Below, in pieces: positions 43,670 to 52,449 of a stretch of DNA of 64,000 bases. The notes under the pieces were generated by a model, which saw only the letters and a program-made list of their open reading frames with translations, searched no databases and was not told where the DNA came from. The DNA comes from Rossellomorea sp. y25. Lineage in GTDB: Bacteria > Bacillota > Bacilli > Bacillales > Bacillaceae_B. The stretch's first letter is position 1. Each line of letters starts with the position of its first letter. Both the position numbers and the translations under genes were made by a program. The stretch spans positions 3,705,001 to 3,769,000 of the forward strand of contig NZ_CP145886.1 in the NCBI RefSeq assembly GCF_038049935.1, written 5' to 3'.

Positions 43670-43713
43670 AGTAAACGCTTTCAATTATGGCGAAAAAAAG
43701 AATAATTTGTGAA
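43670..43713 (-). promoter_or_regulatory. ywcE promoter with cre site
   Basis: On the reverse strand TTCACA (43708-43713) and CATAAT (43684-43689) are spaced 18 bp. Directly downstream, 43670-43683 reads TGAAAGCGTTTACT, 13 of 14 to the cre consensus. A second, weaker cre-like word overlaps the -35 box (43708-43721). The 330-bp gap up to the NSS gene holds a third (43812-43825) but no gene. Confidence 0.65.
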
Positions 43714-43992
43714 CGTTTTGTTACAATTAGTATACTACATTTTAGAGAAATTTCCAGCCCATTCATCATGTTTTTGACTAGTTTTCTAGAAATTAGGTTA
43801 ATTGTAATGTTTACAAACGTTTTCACACATAATAAATGGAAATACATGTTGCCAAATTGTTCGCTATCTCTCATTTAATGGTATTCACCCCCATATTTCT
43901 TATATATTGAAAATTTAAAAATCCGGTGTACAGAGGGTGTAAAACATAGTACGATTGAAAAATCTTATTTTTTTGAAAGGAGGATCTTAGGT

Positions 43993-45321
43993 ATGGCCAA
44001 AAAAGAACAATGGACTTCCAAGATTGGTTTCATTCTGGCGGCAGCCGGTTCTGCTATAGGGCTGGGTGCCATTTGGAAATTCCCGTATATGGCTGGTGCA
44101 AATGGAGGGGGTGTCTTCTTCTTACTCTTTATCCTTTTCACCGTTTTGATCGGTGCTCCCATTCTTTTGGCAGAGTTTGTCATCGGAAGACGGGCTGGAG
44201 CCGACGCTGTCACTTCCTATAAAAAGTTGGCTCCTCATTCCCATTGGCACTGGATCGGATATTTAGGAACGGTTGTTTCTTTTATCATATTATCGTTTTA
44301 CAGTGTTGTGGGCGGATGGATCCTTTCTTACTTGGCCAGAAGTGTTACAGGCTCTTTAATTGGGAAAACCCAAGAGGAGTATGGAACCTTATTCGAAAGC
44401 ATCATTGCAAATCCTAAGGAAGTGCTGATTGCACAATTCATCTTTATTGTGATCACAATACTTGTGGTACAAGGCGGGATTCAAAAAGGGATTGAACGTG
44501 CAAGTCGTTATATGATGCCGGCTTTATTTATCTTATTTATTATTTTAGTCGTCAGGTCCCTTACCTTGGAAGGCGCAATGGAAGGTGTCCGCTTCCTGTT
44601 ATTGCCGGACTGGAGCTATTTGAATGGGGAAACGATGTTACTTGCGCTAGGACAGGCATTCTTTGCCCTTACTGTCGGACTCTCTGTCATGGTGACGTAT
44701 GCATCTTATCTTTCAAAAGAAGATAGTATGCCACGGTCCGCCATCAGCGTATCCGGGTTAAATATCTTTATCTCATTATTGGCAGGATTGGTCATCTTCC
44801 CTGCTGTGTACGCCCTTGGTTTCCAACCGGATGAAGGACCTGGAATTGCTTTTGTTGTCCTGCCAGCCGTCTTTAATGAAATTGCTTTCGGCGGCATTTT
44901 CTTAACTGTATTTCTCATTTTATTATTGTTTGCAACCTTGACTTCCGCATTCTCCATACTTGAAATCGGAGTGGCTGCACTGTCAAAAGGAAATCAATCG
45001 AAACGAAAACCATTTACATGGTTAATCGGAATCCTTGTGTTTTTTGCAGGTATTCCAAGTGCCCTTTCATTTGGTGTATTCGATGATTTTCTCATTCAAG
45101 GAAAGAACTTCTTTGACTTTGCCGATTATATAACGAGCAATTTCGGATTGCCGATAGGGGCATTACTGATCAGTATATTCGTTTCCTACCGATTAAAGAG
45201 AGAAGATGTATGGAGCGAAATCCAATCCGGTTCGTCTATATCACCGGCCCTGTTCAATTGCTGGATCTTTCTATTGCGCTACATCGTACCCGTAGCCATT
45301 CTACTTGTTTTCATATCTTAA
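43993..45321 (+). CDS. sodium-dependent transporter, NSS (SNF) family
   Basis: A 442-residue membrane protein of the neurotransmitter:sodium symporter family, with about eleven to twelve helices. The TM1 substrate/sodium signature GSAIGLGAIWKFPY lies at residues 19-32 with NGGGVFFL following. Similar to B. subtilis YocR/YhdH and to LeuT/MhsT, which carry hydrophobic or aromatic amino acids with sodium. The substrate is not assignable from sequence alone. RBS AGGAGG. Monocistronic with a GGTCCGTC hairpin terminator. Confidence 0.92.
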   Translation: MAKKEQWTSKIGFILAAAGSAIGLGAIWKFPYMAGANGGGVFFLLFILFTVLIGAPILLAEFVIGRRAGADAVTSYKKLAPHSHWHWIGYLGTVVSFIILSFYSVVGGWILSYLARSVTGSLIGKTQEEYGTLFESIIANPKEVLIAQFIFIVITILVVQGGIQKGIERASRYMMPALFILFIILVVRSLTLEGAMEGVRFLLLPDWSYLNGETMLLALGQAFFALTVGLSVMVTYASYLSKEDSMPRSAISVSGLNIFISLLAGLVIFPAVYALGFQPDEGPGIAFVVLPAVFNEIAFGGIFLTVFLILLLFATLTSAFSILEIGVAALSKGNQSKRKPFTWLIGILVFFAGIPSALSFGVFDDFLIQGKNFFDFADYITSNFGLPIGALLISIFVSYRLKREDVWSEIQSGSSISPALFNCWIFLLRYIVPVAILLVFIS

Positions 45322-45326
45322 ATGAG

Positions 45327-45358
45327 AGGTCCGTCCCTAAAGACGGACCTTTTATTTT
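45327..45358 (+). terminator. terminator of the NSS transporter gene (GGGACGGACC family)
   Basis: AGGTCCGTC / GACGGACCT, loop CCTAAA, then TTTATTTTT. It is a copy of the dispersed GGGACGGACC hairpin. Confidence 0.88.
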
Positions 45359-45451
45359 TAACATTTTGTTCACTAGAAGGCGGGCTATTTTTTTCCAAAT
45401 GGTGATAAACTATAGATATAAGGAAGATATTCTATGGGGAGGGACTTTAGC

Positions 45452-45823
45452 ATGTCACACTTTGGTGAGAATTTAAGACGTGTACGCGAAGAGCGCAAAT
45501 TATCTCAACAGGAGCTTGCTTTAAGGGCCAGATTAGGCACGAAGACGATTGAAAAGTATGAATCCGATCTGCAAATCCCTGATACACAAACAATTCTAAA
45601 GCTTTCAACCGTTCTTGATATACCAGCTTCCGAGCTGCTTGAACGGGAAGTCAAGGATCATCATCCGACCGGAGTTGATGTTGAAATGGAGCAGCTGATC
45701 AAAGAATTGGGTCCCAAACGAACGAAGTTGATCCTCCGCAAGGCAAAGGAATTCTCTGAAGATGATTTCCTGCGTGTGATGCAAATGTTATATGAGTTGA
45801 AATACGAAAAGAGCCAGCCTTAA
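45452..45823 (+). CDS. XRE-family helix-turn-helix regulator
   Basis: A 123-residue DNA-binding protein with an HTH_3 domain at residues 6-60 (ENLRRVREERKLSQQELALR; TKTIEKYESDLQIPDTQTIL). The C-terminal half (DVEMEQLIKELGPKRTKLILRKAKEFSEDDFLRVM) is helical and unlike common dimerisation domains. Start MSHFGENL at 45452 follows GGGAGG by 8 nt. Target unknown; it is flanked by terminators on both sides, so it is monocistronic. Confidence 0.85.
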   Translation: MSHFGENLRRVREERKLSQQELALRARLGTKTIEKYESDLQIPDTQTILKLSTVLDIPASELLEREVKDHHPTGVDVEMEQLIKELGPKRTKLILRKAKEFSEDDFLRVMQMLYELKYEKSQP

Positions 45824-45855
45824 AAACTTTTTATAAAATGATGTATAAATAATTG

Positions 45856-45945
45856 AAAAAGGGGTCATACTGAAAATAAGCTTTCTAAGTATTCCCCCTT
45901 TTGTTTTCATTTGTTGGACGATATTTCATCGTCCTATTTTTTTTT
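45856..45945 (+). terminator. two tandem terminators after the XRE gene
   Basis: The first (45856-45906) pairs AAAAGGGGTCATACT with AGTATTCCCCCTTTT and ends TTTTGTTTTC. The second (45917-45945) pairs GGACGAT with ATCGTCC and is followed by nine T. Both are oriented for plus-strand transcripts. Confidence 0.75.
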
Positions 45946-45959
45946 GCCCAAATTAAATA

Positions 45960-45997
45960 GGTGCCAGGCACAAATGTGTTTCTTTGTGCCTGGCACC
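45960..45997. repeat. GTGCCTGGCAC-type inverted repeat
   Basis: Arms of 15 bp, GGTGCCAGGCACAAA / TTTGTGCCTGGCACC, with an 8-bp centre. Each arm is itself an 11-bp odd palindrome (GTGCC-T-GGCAC). This word is familiar as a dispersed intergenic repeat in Bacillus-type genomes. It lies 10 bp after the alaT stop codon, where it may act as a transcript end. Confidence 0.8.
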
Positions 45998-46006
45998 CTT
46001 CATTTT

Positions 46007-47176
46007 CTAACTATGATTCTCAACAAATCTCTTCATCCGTTTCACAGCTTCCTGCAGCTGCTCCATACTTGAAGCATAAGAACAACGAATATATCCTTCT
46101 CCGCCTTTTCCGAACACATTACCAGGTACAACCGCAACTTTTTCTTCCATAAGAAGCTTTTCTGCGAATTCCTCTGAAGACATTCCTGTTTTCTTAACGG
46201 ATGGAAAGGCATAGAAAGCTCCTCCCGGGGTGTGACAGGTTAATCCCAGTTCATTTAAAGAGTCCACAAAATAGTGGCGTCGATGGCGATAGCTTCGCTT
46301 CATTTCCATCACATCATCCATCCCTTTATCCAGTGCCTCCACCGCGGCATGTTGGGCAGGTGTAGACGCACACATCATGGCGTATTGATGAATTTTAAGT
46401 AATGACGAAGCGATCTCTTCAGGTGCACAAATATAACCCAGCCTCCAGCCCGTCATGGCAAACCCTTTAGAAAATCCATTGATCACAATGGTACGTTTTC
46501 TCATGTCCTTTAAAGATGCAATGGACACGTGGTGATGATCATAGGCCAGCTCAGAGTAAATTTCATCTGAAAGGACCACCAAATCATGCTTACGAATCAC
46601 CTCTGCTAATTCCTCCAGGTTCTCTCTTTCAAGGACCGTCCCTGTTGGATTATTTGGCGAACAGAGTAAGACGGCTTTCGTTCTCGGGGAGATGGCTGCT
46701 TCAAGTTCTTCGGCTGTGACTTTGAAGTCATTTTCCGGCTTGGTTTCAACCGTTACAGGTACTCCCCCTGCCAATTGAACAAGTGGTACGTAGGAAACGA
46801 AGCTTGGCTCCACTACAATCACTTCATCTCCCTGATCAATGATTGCCCGCATACTGATATCAAGGGCTTGAGAGGCACCGACCGTCACAATGATCTCGTT
46901 TTTCGGATCATAGTCGACGGAGTATCCATCTTTCATATACGCAGCAATCTTTTCCCGGAGCTCAAGTAAGCCTGCGTTTGCTGTATATGAGGTATAGCCT
47001 TGCTCCAAGGACAGAATCGCGGCTTCTCGAACCGTCCATGAGGTAATGAAATCTGGTTCCCCAACCCCTAACGAAATGACGCCTTCCATATTTGCAGCCA
47101 AATCAAAGAATTTCCGGATACCGGAAGGCTTTAAGTTTTTCACTGATTGAGATATGTAAGAGGTCTTGGTTGTCAT
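46007..47176 (-). CDS. alaT: PLP-dependent aminotransferase (alanine-forming)
   Basis: A 389-residue class I/II aminotransferase. The PLP lysine is in NGFSKGFAMTGWRLGYI; SPNNPTGTVL, SDEIYSELAYD and the C-terminal GEGYIRCSYASS arginine motif are conserved. It matches B. subtilis AlaT (YugH), which makes alanine from pyruvate and glutamate. Its start overlaps the alaR stop by 4 bp. The alaR-alaT operon is induced by alanine through AlaR in B. subtilis. Substrate assignment rests on synteny and sequence similarity. Confidence 0.9.
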   Translation of the reverse strand: MTTKTSYISQSVKNLKPSGIRKFFDLAANMEGVISLGVGEPDFITSWTVREAAILSLEQGYTSYTANAGLLELREKIAAYMKDGYSVDYDPKNEIIVTVGASQALDISMRAIIDQGDEVIVVEPSFVSYVPLVQLAGGVPVTVETKPENDFKVTAEELEAAISPRTKAVLLCSPNNPTGTVLERENLEELAEVIRKHDLVVLSDEIYSELAYDHHHVSIASLKDMRKRTIVINGFSKGFAMTGWRLGYICAPEEIASSLLKIHQYAMMCASTPAQHAAVEALDKGMDDVMEMKRSYRHRRHYFVDSLNELGLTCHTPGGAFYAFPSVKKTGMSSEEFAEKLLMEEKVAVVPGNVFGKGGEGYIRCSYASSMEQLQEAVKRMKRFVENHS

Positions 47177-47673
47177 GGTGACACCACAATTCGTTTATCT
47201 TCACCATGATCACCAAAAATGGTTCCATCATGTTTGTATTTCTTTAATTGAAAGTGAGTTGTTGTAGATAATACAGAATCAAGAGTCGATAGCTTCTCAG
47301 ACACAAAGGTAGCCACTTCGTGCATGGATCGGCCCTCCACCGTCACAGAAAGGTCATACGCCCCCGACATTAGATAGACGCTCTTCACTTCTTTGTAACG
47401 ATAAATACGGTGAGCCACTTCATCAAATCCTACTCCTCTTTTTGGAGCGACTTTTACATCGATCATCGCCGTAACCCCTTCATGTCCTTCTACCTTGGAC
47501 CAATCCACAACGGTACTGTATCTGACCAGAACATTGTCTTTTTCAAGCTTCTCAATCGCTTCCTCTATTTCATCTGTTGATACTTGAAGCATTTTCCCTA
47601 AATTCTCGGTGGAAATCCTGGCATCCTTCTGTAAAATCCTAACTAAATCCAGTTCCATTTCTCTTAGTTGCAT
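47173..47673 (-). CDS. alaR: Lrp/AsnC-family regulator
   Basis: A 166-residue regulator with an N-terminal HTH (residues 4-55; DARISTENLGKMLQVSTDEI) and a C-terminal RAM/AsnC effector domain (about 66-150, with YLMSGAYDLSVTVEG as the ligand-site signature). First gene in the alaR-alaT operon, matching B. subtilis YugG/AlaR, the alanine-responsive activator of alaT. Start ATG with GAGGAGG. No operator was identified in the 200-bp divergent region with yugF. Confidence 0.92.
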   Translation of the reverse strand: MQLREMELDLVRILQKDARISTENLGKMLQVSTDEIEEAIEKLEKDNVLVRYSTVVDWSKVEGHEGVTAMIDVKVAPKRGVGFDEVAHRIYRYKEVKSVYLMSGAYDLSVTVEGRSMHEVATFVSEKLSTLDSVLSTTTHFQLKKYKHDGTIFGDHGEDKRIVVSP

Positions 47674-47872
47674 TCTTCTTCCTCCTCATCACCACTAAAT
47701 GGTTTTATTATATCAGAAGTCACTATTATGAAAAGAGGGTTCATCACTTTAAGGCTATTTTCCCCATTCCATCTATAATTACAATTGAATATGTTACAAC
47801 TTTCAAATAGAGGTGTTAAATGAGTAAATACGGGTAAAATACCTGTAAGCCAGTAGAGAGGAGTGACGAAGT

Positions 47873-48781
47873 ATGCAAGAACAAGATTTTGCAAAAGTGG
47901 TTCAAGTGAATGGTGCCAATGTTTACTTTGAACATCATCAGCATCCTACAGCCTCGGAAACCTTCGTCCTTCTTCATGGATTTCTATCGTCAACCTTTAG
48001 CTTTAGACGGCTTACACCTCTTTTGAAAGAAAATTATAATGTCATTTCCATCGATCTTCCTCCCTTTGGGAATAGCGAGAAAAACAACCGATTTATCTAT
48101 TCTTACGACAACTTGGCCAACACGGTCATCGCCTTATTGGATCACTTGAATGTAAGGAATGTCCATTTAACTGGTCATTCAATGGGTGGTCAAATCGCTT
48201 TGAACGTGATGAAAAAAGCACCTTCATTAGTCGAAAAAGGCGTTCTCCTATGCAGTTCCGGCTATCTCAAGAAAATGAAGTGGCCTGTCACGATGCTAAG
48301 TCACATCCCCTTTTTCCATCTGTATGTAAAGCTGTGGCTAACTCGATCAGGTGTAAGGAATAATCTTGAAAATGTGGTACATGATTCAAAAATGATTGAT
48401 GATGAAATGATGTTTGGATATTTGAAACCTTTTCTGGATGATGATATTTTCAAGGCCTTAACAAGGATGATTCGAGACCGTGAAGGAGATTTATCAGGGA
48501 ACGACTTACGTAACATCCAAACACCGTGCCTCCTTGTTTGGGGAGAACATGACAGAGTGGTACCCCTATCCACGGGGCATAAGTTGAAACAGGATATCCC
48601 GAACTCAAGGCTGGTGGTCCTAGAGGAAACCGGTCATCTCGTTCCTGAAGAGAAGCCTGAGGAAGTATTGGAATACATTCATCAATTTGTATCTGCAAAT
48701 GCGGCAGAGTTTTCCGACGATACTCAGACACAACCACTATACAAAAAAGGACTTTCCCAAGCGCTCATTTCTGAAACGTAG
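47873..48781 (+). CDS. yugF: alpha/beta hydrolase (YugF-like)
   Basis: A 302-residue alpha/beta-hydrolase fold protein. The nucleophile elbow is GHSMGGQIAL (Ser near residue 104), the oxyanion loop LLHGFLSSTFSFR near residues 31-43, the acid Asp in LLVWGEHDRVVP and the His in EETGHLVPEEKPEEV, all in the expected order. Similar to B. subtilis YugF. Substrate unknown; ester or epoxide hydrolase families are both possible. RBS GAGGAG. Divergent from alaR-alaT as in B. subtilis. Confidence 0.9.
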   Translation: MQEQDFAKVVQVNGANVYFEHHQHPTASETFVLLHGFLSSTFSFRRLTPLLKENYNVISIDLPPFGNSEKNNRFIYSYDNLANTVIALLDHLNVRNVHLTGHSMGGQIALNVMKKAPSLVEKGVLLCSSGYLKKMKWPVTMLSHIPFFHLYVKLWLTRSGVRNNLENVVHDSKMIDDEMMFGYLKPFLDDDIFKALTRMIRDREGDLSGNDLRNIQTPCLLVWGEHDRVVPLSTGHKLKQDIPNSRLVVLEETGHLVPEEKPEEVLEYIHQFVSANAAEFSDDTQTQPLYKKGLSQALISET

Positions 48782-48915
48782 GGAGAAGTCCCTTTTTTAT
48801 GTTACAAGTTAAATCGAACAAGATCCGCAATAAGGATAAACAAATAATTTTCATCTTTTTCGATTACATCATATGATTATATTAATCATTACATATTTAG
48901 AAAGGGGACAAATTT

Positions 48916-50079
48916 GTGAGTAAATTCGAAGAAATCATCAACCGAAAAGGGTCATCCTCCGTAAAGTGGGACCTGACGAAAACGGTATTTGGAAAAGACG
49001 ATGTTTTGCCCATGTGGGTGGCAGATATGGATTTCCTTCCTCCACAAGATGTATTGGATGCCCTGCAGGAACGATTGAAGCACGGAATCTTTGGCTATAC
49101 CTTTGTAGGGGATGAAACGGCATCAAGCATTAAAGACTGGGTACAAAATCGTCACGGCTGGGACATCGAGAAGACGTGGCTGCAGTACAGTCCAGGAGTC
49201 GTGCCGGCCATTTCAACCATTATTCAAGCCCTCACTGTACCCGGTGACAAAGTACTCATTCAGTCCCCCGTCTATACACCGTTTTTCAGCTTGGTGGAGG
49301 ACAATGACCGGGAAATTGTCAATGCTCAATTAGAGTATAAAGACGGCAGCTATTCCATTGACTATCATGCCTTTGAAGAATCACTGAAAACAGGCGCAAA
49401 ACTGTTCTTACTATGCAATCCACACAACCCGAGCGGACGTGTATGGAAAAAAGAAGAGCTTACGAAAATGGCTGAATTATGCCATCAGTACAATGTCGTG
49501 ATCGTCTCGGATGAAATTCACTCAGATCTGGTATACGACACGCACAAGCATATTCCATTAGCATCTCTGAATGACTCGTTCCGGGATATAACGATCACGT
49601 GCATCGCACCAAGTAAAACCTTTAATCTCGCTGGATTACAGGCTTCAGCCATGATCACTCCCAATCCCGATCTCCGGGAAAAGATCGCCGCCATTCATAA
49701 AAAACAGGGCTTTTTCACTCTCAATACGTTTGGGATTGTTGGAATGGACGCAGCTTATCGCTTTGGTGGGGCATGGCTGGGAGAAATACTTGCGTACCTG
49801 CAGGAAAATGTGAAAGTCACGAAGGAGTTCATTGGGAAGCATTTACCCAATCTTCAAGTGGTGGACGCAGAAGGAACGTACCTGCTCTGGATTGATTGCA
49901 CAAAGATGAATCTATCAGATGAAGAACTGAAGGAACGTCTATTGGATAAAGGAAAACTCGCATTGGAACCCGGAACGAAATACGGTCCTGGCGGGGAAGG
50001 CTTTGTACGAATGAATATTGCCTGTCCACGAGGGACGCTGATGGATGGGTTGGAAAGATTGCGAAAAGCTTTAAGCTGA
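48916..50079 (+). CDS. patB: cystathionine beta-lyase PatB (MalY/PatB family)
   Basis: A 387-residue PLP enzyme with the PLP lysine in APSKTFNLAGLQASA; WVADMDFLPPQDVLDALQ near the N terminus, CNPHNPSGRVWKKEEL and SDEIHSDLVYD are typical of MalY/PatB. B. subtilis PatB cleaves cystathionine and cysteine conjugates and also shows aminotransferase activity. GTG start with AAAGGGGAC. Monocistronic, ending in a strong palindromic terminator. In B. subtilis it is followed by kinB-kapB; here by a repeat array and unrelated genes. Confidence 0.94.
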   Translation: MSKFEEIINRKGSSSVKWDLTKTVFGKDDVLPMWVADMDFLPPQDVLDALQERLKHGIFGYTFVGDETASSIKDWVQNRHGWDIEKTWLQYSPGVVPAISTIIQALTVPGDKVLIQSPVYTPFFSLVEDNDREIVNAQLEYKDGSYSIDYHAFEESLKTGAKLFLLCNPHNPSGRVWKKEELTKMAELCHQYNVVIVSDEIHSDLVYDTHKHIPLASLNDSFRDITITCIAPSKTFNLAGLQASAMITPNPDLREKIAAIHKKQGFFTLNTFGIVGMDAAYRFGGAWLGEILAYLQENVKVTKEFIGKHLPNLQVVDAEGTYLLWIDCTKMNLSDEELKERLLDKGKLALEPGTKYGPGGEGFVRMNIACPRGTLMDGLERLRKALS

Positions 50080-50083
50080 TGTT

Positions 50084-50122
50084 AAAAACGGGAAGAGTTG
50101 CCGGCAACTCTTCCCGTTTTTT
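50084..50122. terminator. patB terminator
   Basis: A perfect palindrome, AAAAACGGGAAGAGTTGCC meeting its complement with no loop, followed by six T. Confidence 0.9.
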
Positions 50123-50362
50123 GTATTAAAGAGGGGAGGTCATCGCTTTGATCGATTGGTATCCCTTTTCATCAGCTGGAATCTTAAAGATGTTATTACA
50201 CAAATATCTTAGTGTGTTGATTAGAATAAGGACAAACCAATGAGTGTTGGGTTAATAAATTGGTTCAAGCATTGAATTGAGTGACCATCTGGAATGAAAT
50301 CGGTTGGGGTAGAGGGTGTTAATTTCAACTTTTGCACGTTTTTTTTACTTTTCAAATTCTAA

Positions 50363-50462
50363 TTGTACCAGGTGCAATTCGAATTATTTGTACCTGGTAC
50401 AACTCGAATCATTTGTACCTGGTACAATTCGAACTATTTGTACCTGGTACACTGTGCTGCAA
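50363..50462. repeat. intergenic tandem array, exact 25-bp period, four copies
   Basis: TTGTACC(A/T)GGTACAA cores start at 50363, 50388, 50413 and 50438, exactly 25 bp apart; the last copy is partial. Each core is a 15-bp odd palindrome centred on T (A in the first, which also has GGTGCAA), joined by ten bp containing TTCGAA or TCGAA and ending in TAT/CAT. No ORF is supported. It lies in the 350-bp gap between patB and the SOD-like gene; the rest of that gap shows no other feature. Confidence 0.88.
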
Positions 50463-50475
50463 ATCCGCACACACT

Positions 50476-51006
50476 CTACTTCTTTTTATCGCTCACAATT
50501 TCCCCGCAGGCAATACGTTTACCGGAATCACCAGAAGGCTGCGTCATGCCATCATCCTTATTTTCATCAATGATCAAAGAAGTACCTTCTTTTGTAAATA
50601 GAGATGTCTTCCCTTTTGTCAAGGTGACCCCCCCTGCCATCAGCTTTGCCTTTGTTGTCCCGTCATCATCCACGATGATATTAGGCAGGTCTCCTCCATG
50701 GGCCCCTTCAGGATGAAGAAGTCCATGTTTGGTGTCATCCGGATTGAAGTGATTCCCTGCAGATACAAAATCCGGACGTTTACATACTCCTTTTTCGTGG
50801 ATATGAATCCCATGCTCACCCGGTGGCAGGCCTTCAAGATCCAAGCCGACTTCCACTCCGTCTGATTTCTCTTGCAGGGTGGCTTTTCCAAGTGAATCCC
50901 CGTTCTCATTTTTCATTTCCACTTCGACCTTTTTGGGGTTTTCAATGGCACATGCCCCAAGTAAAACACTCATCAAGATCATATATAATAGTGATAATTT
51001 TGTCAT
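50476..51006 (-). CDS. Cu/Zn superoxide dismutase-like lipoprotein
   Basis: A 176-residue protein with a lipoprotein signal (residues 1-19, LLGAC with Cys19 lipidated) followed by a Cu/Zn SOD fold. Metal ligands visible are GIHIHEKG (two His), [22 protein letters not shown] and the disulphide-type C-terminal RIACGEI. The position that normally supplies the fourth copper His (xVVH/IxH before DD) reads [11 protein letters not shown], so Asp replaces it. B. subtilis YojM also lacks full copper ligation, so enzyme activity is doubtful. Start MTKLSLLY at 51006 with GGAGG 9 nt upstream. Confidence 0.88.
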   Translation of the reverse strand: MTKLSLLYMILMSVLLGACAIENPKKVEVEMKNENGDSLGKATLQEKSDGVEVGLDLEGLPPGEHGIHIHEKGVCKRPDFVSAGNHFNPDDTKHGLLHPEGAHGGDLPNIIVDDDGTTKAKLMAGGVTLTKGKTSLFTKEGTSLIIDENKDDGMTQPSGDSGKRIACGEIVSDKKK

Positions 51007-51178
51007 ATCGCTCTTCCTCCAAATCTGCATACTCTTCCTCCATTGTTGACGTTTGAGGGAAAAAGTATTCCTTTTTTGCCCGAAAAGAAGCTGCAGGTTG
51101 GAGACGGTATTAGAAGAAAATCGGGGTGAATCAACACAACAAAAAAACACGCCTATATTTAAGCGTGTTTCATTCTTT

Positions 51179-51382
51179 TTATTCTGATTCCCTTTTACGC
51201 TGCCCCGCTTCCTCTTCCATCTTCTTCGTTTTCAATTCTTCACGTTTTGAAACCTTTATAATTAAACGGAACGTCAATAAGGCAGCTATTAAGAAGATGG
51301 CCATTGTAATGCTTGCCGGGATATATTCCGACTTATCTTCAGGAAAGTAAAGAAATAAATTTAATACATAAGAAGAAAGCAT
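51179..51382 (-). CDS. small membrane protein with coiled tail, unknown function
   Basis: A 67-residue protein with one clear transmembrane helix (about 23-43, [21 protein letters not shown]), a hydrophobic N terminus ([12 protein letters not shown]) and a highly charged helical tail ([20 protein letters not shown]). RBS AAAGGAG lies 6 nt before the ATG, which supports it being a real gene. No family recognised. It sits between the SOD-like gene and the cyclophilin gene, both on the same strand. Confidence 0.65.
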   Translation of the reverse strand: MLSSYVLNLFLYFPEDKSEYIPASITMAIFLIAALLTFRLIIKVSKREELKTKKMEEEAGQRKRESE

Positions 51383-51564
51383 CGTAAGCTCCTTTCAAAA
51401 AACAAACTCTTCTTTTATTATACCAACACTGTAAAGGACAAACCAACTTGAATTCGGTCCGTTTTTAACGATTTATTGAACAGCCCCGGGAACAAGCCTC
51501 GACAATTTCCGAGGAAATACTTGTATATTCCTGCATATCCTGAACCTTCAAATCCTCCACGCTA

Positions 51565-51606
51565 TAAAAAAAAGAGCCCTGAACCTCCAAAAGGGTTCAC
51601 AGCTCT
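51565..51606 (-). terminator. terminator of the cyclophilin gene
   Basis: GAGCTGTGAACC / GGTTCAGGGCTC on the reverse strand followed by eight T. Confidence 0.85.
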
Positions 51607-51613
51607 CTCATTC

Positions 51614-52354
51614 CTATTTTACAACCTTAATGCTTTCGATCACAACTTCTTCTTTTGGAAGGTCGTTCGCACCAACTTCTACGTTGGCAATTTCATCAAC
51701 GATGTCCATTCCTTCAACCACTTGACCGAACACGGTGTGCTTTTGATCAAGCCAAGGCGTTCCACCATTCTTCATGTAAGCGTCAATGATTTCTGATGGG
51801 AATCCTGCTGATTTCATTTGCTCTTCAAACTGTGGATCGATGTCATCCTTCTGCACGATGAAGAATTGACTTCCATTCGAATCAGGACCTGCATTGGCCA
51901 TGGAAAGGGCGCCACGAAGGTTGAACAATTCAGGTGAGAACTCATCTTCAAAGGATTCACCATAAATACTTTCTCCACCCGTTCCATTTCCATTCGGGTC
52001 TCCCCCCTGGATCATGAAGTCTTTGATCACGCGATGGAATTTCAGTCCGTCATAATAGCCGTTTTTACTATGAGTAATAAAGTTTTCAACTGTTTTAGGT
52101 GCCTGCTCGGGGAATAGCTTTATTTTAATCGTTCCCATTGAGGTTTTCATTTCTACTAATTTCTCGTTTTCAGCAACTTCTGTTGTAAGCTGAGGGAATG
52201 TCATTGTGTCATCTCCTTTGGATTCTTCCGCAGTATTCTTACTTTCCTCTGTTTGTTGTGTTTCTTCTTTAGCGGTATCTTCCTTCTCTGTTTGTCCACA
52301 AGAAGCAAGTACTAAACCTAGTAAAAATAGGATTACAATCATCAGACGCTTCAT
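51614..52354 (-). CDS. cyclophilin-type peptidyl-prolyl isomerase lipoprotein
   Basis: A 246-residue lipoprotein: signal peptide with lipobox LASC (Cys near residue 19), a low-complexity acidic linker (to about 55), then a cyclophilin domain. Active-site elements: [21 protein letters not shown] (Arg of the FHRxIxxFMxQGGD motif), [18 protein letters not shown] (Gln/Phe), and [17 protein letters not shown]. It would catalyse proline isomerisation during folding of secreted proteins outside the membrane. The similar cytoplasmic PpiB has no signal peptide. RBS GGAGG. Confidence 0.93.
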   Translation of the reverse strand: MKRLMIVILFLLGLVLASCGQTEKEDTAKEETQQTEESKNTAEESKGDDTMTFPQLTTEVAENEKLVEMKTSMGTIKIKLFPEQAPKTVENFITHSKNGYYDGLKFHRVIKDFMIQGGDPNGNGTGGESIYGESFEDEFSPELFNLRGALSMANAGPDSNGSQFFIVQKDDIDPQFEEQMKSAGFPSEIIDAYMKNGGTPWLDQKHTVFGQVVEGMDIVDEIANVEVGANDLPKEEVVIESIKVVK

Positions 52355-52449
52355 ATATGTACCTCCACATGTTACCTTTATAGTAGTTATTTCTCAATTC
52401 ATTCCGCTTTCATTATAATAGAGTTTGAAGTATTAGAGGAGGATTTTTT

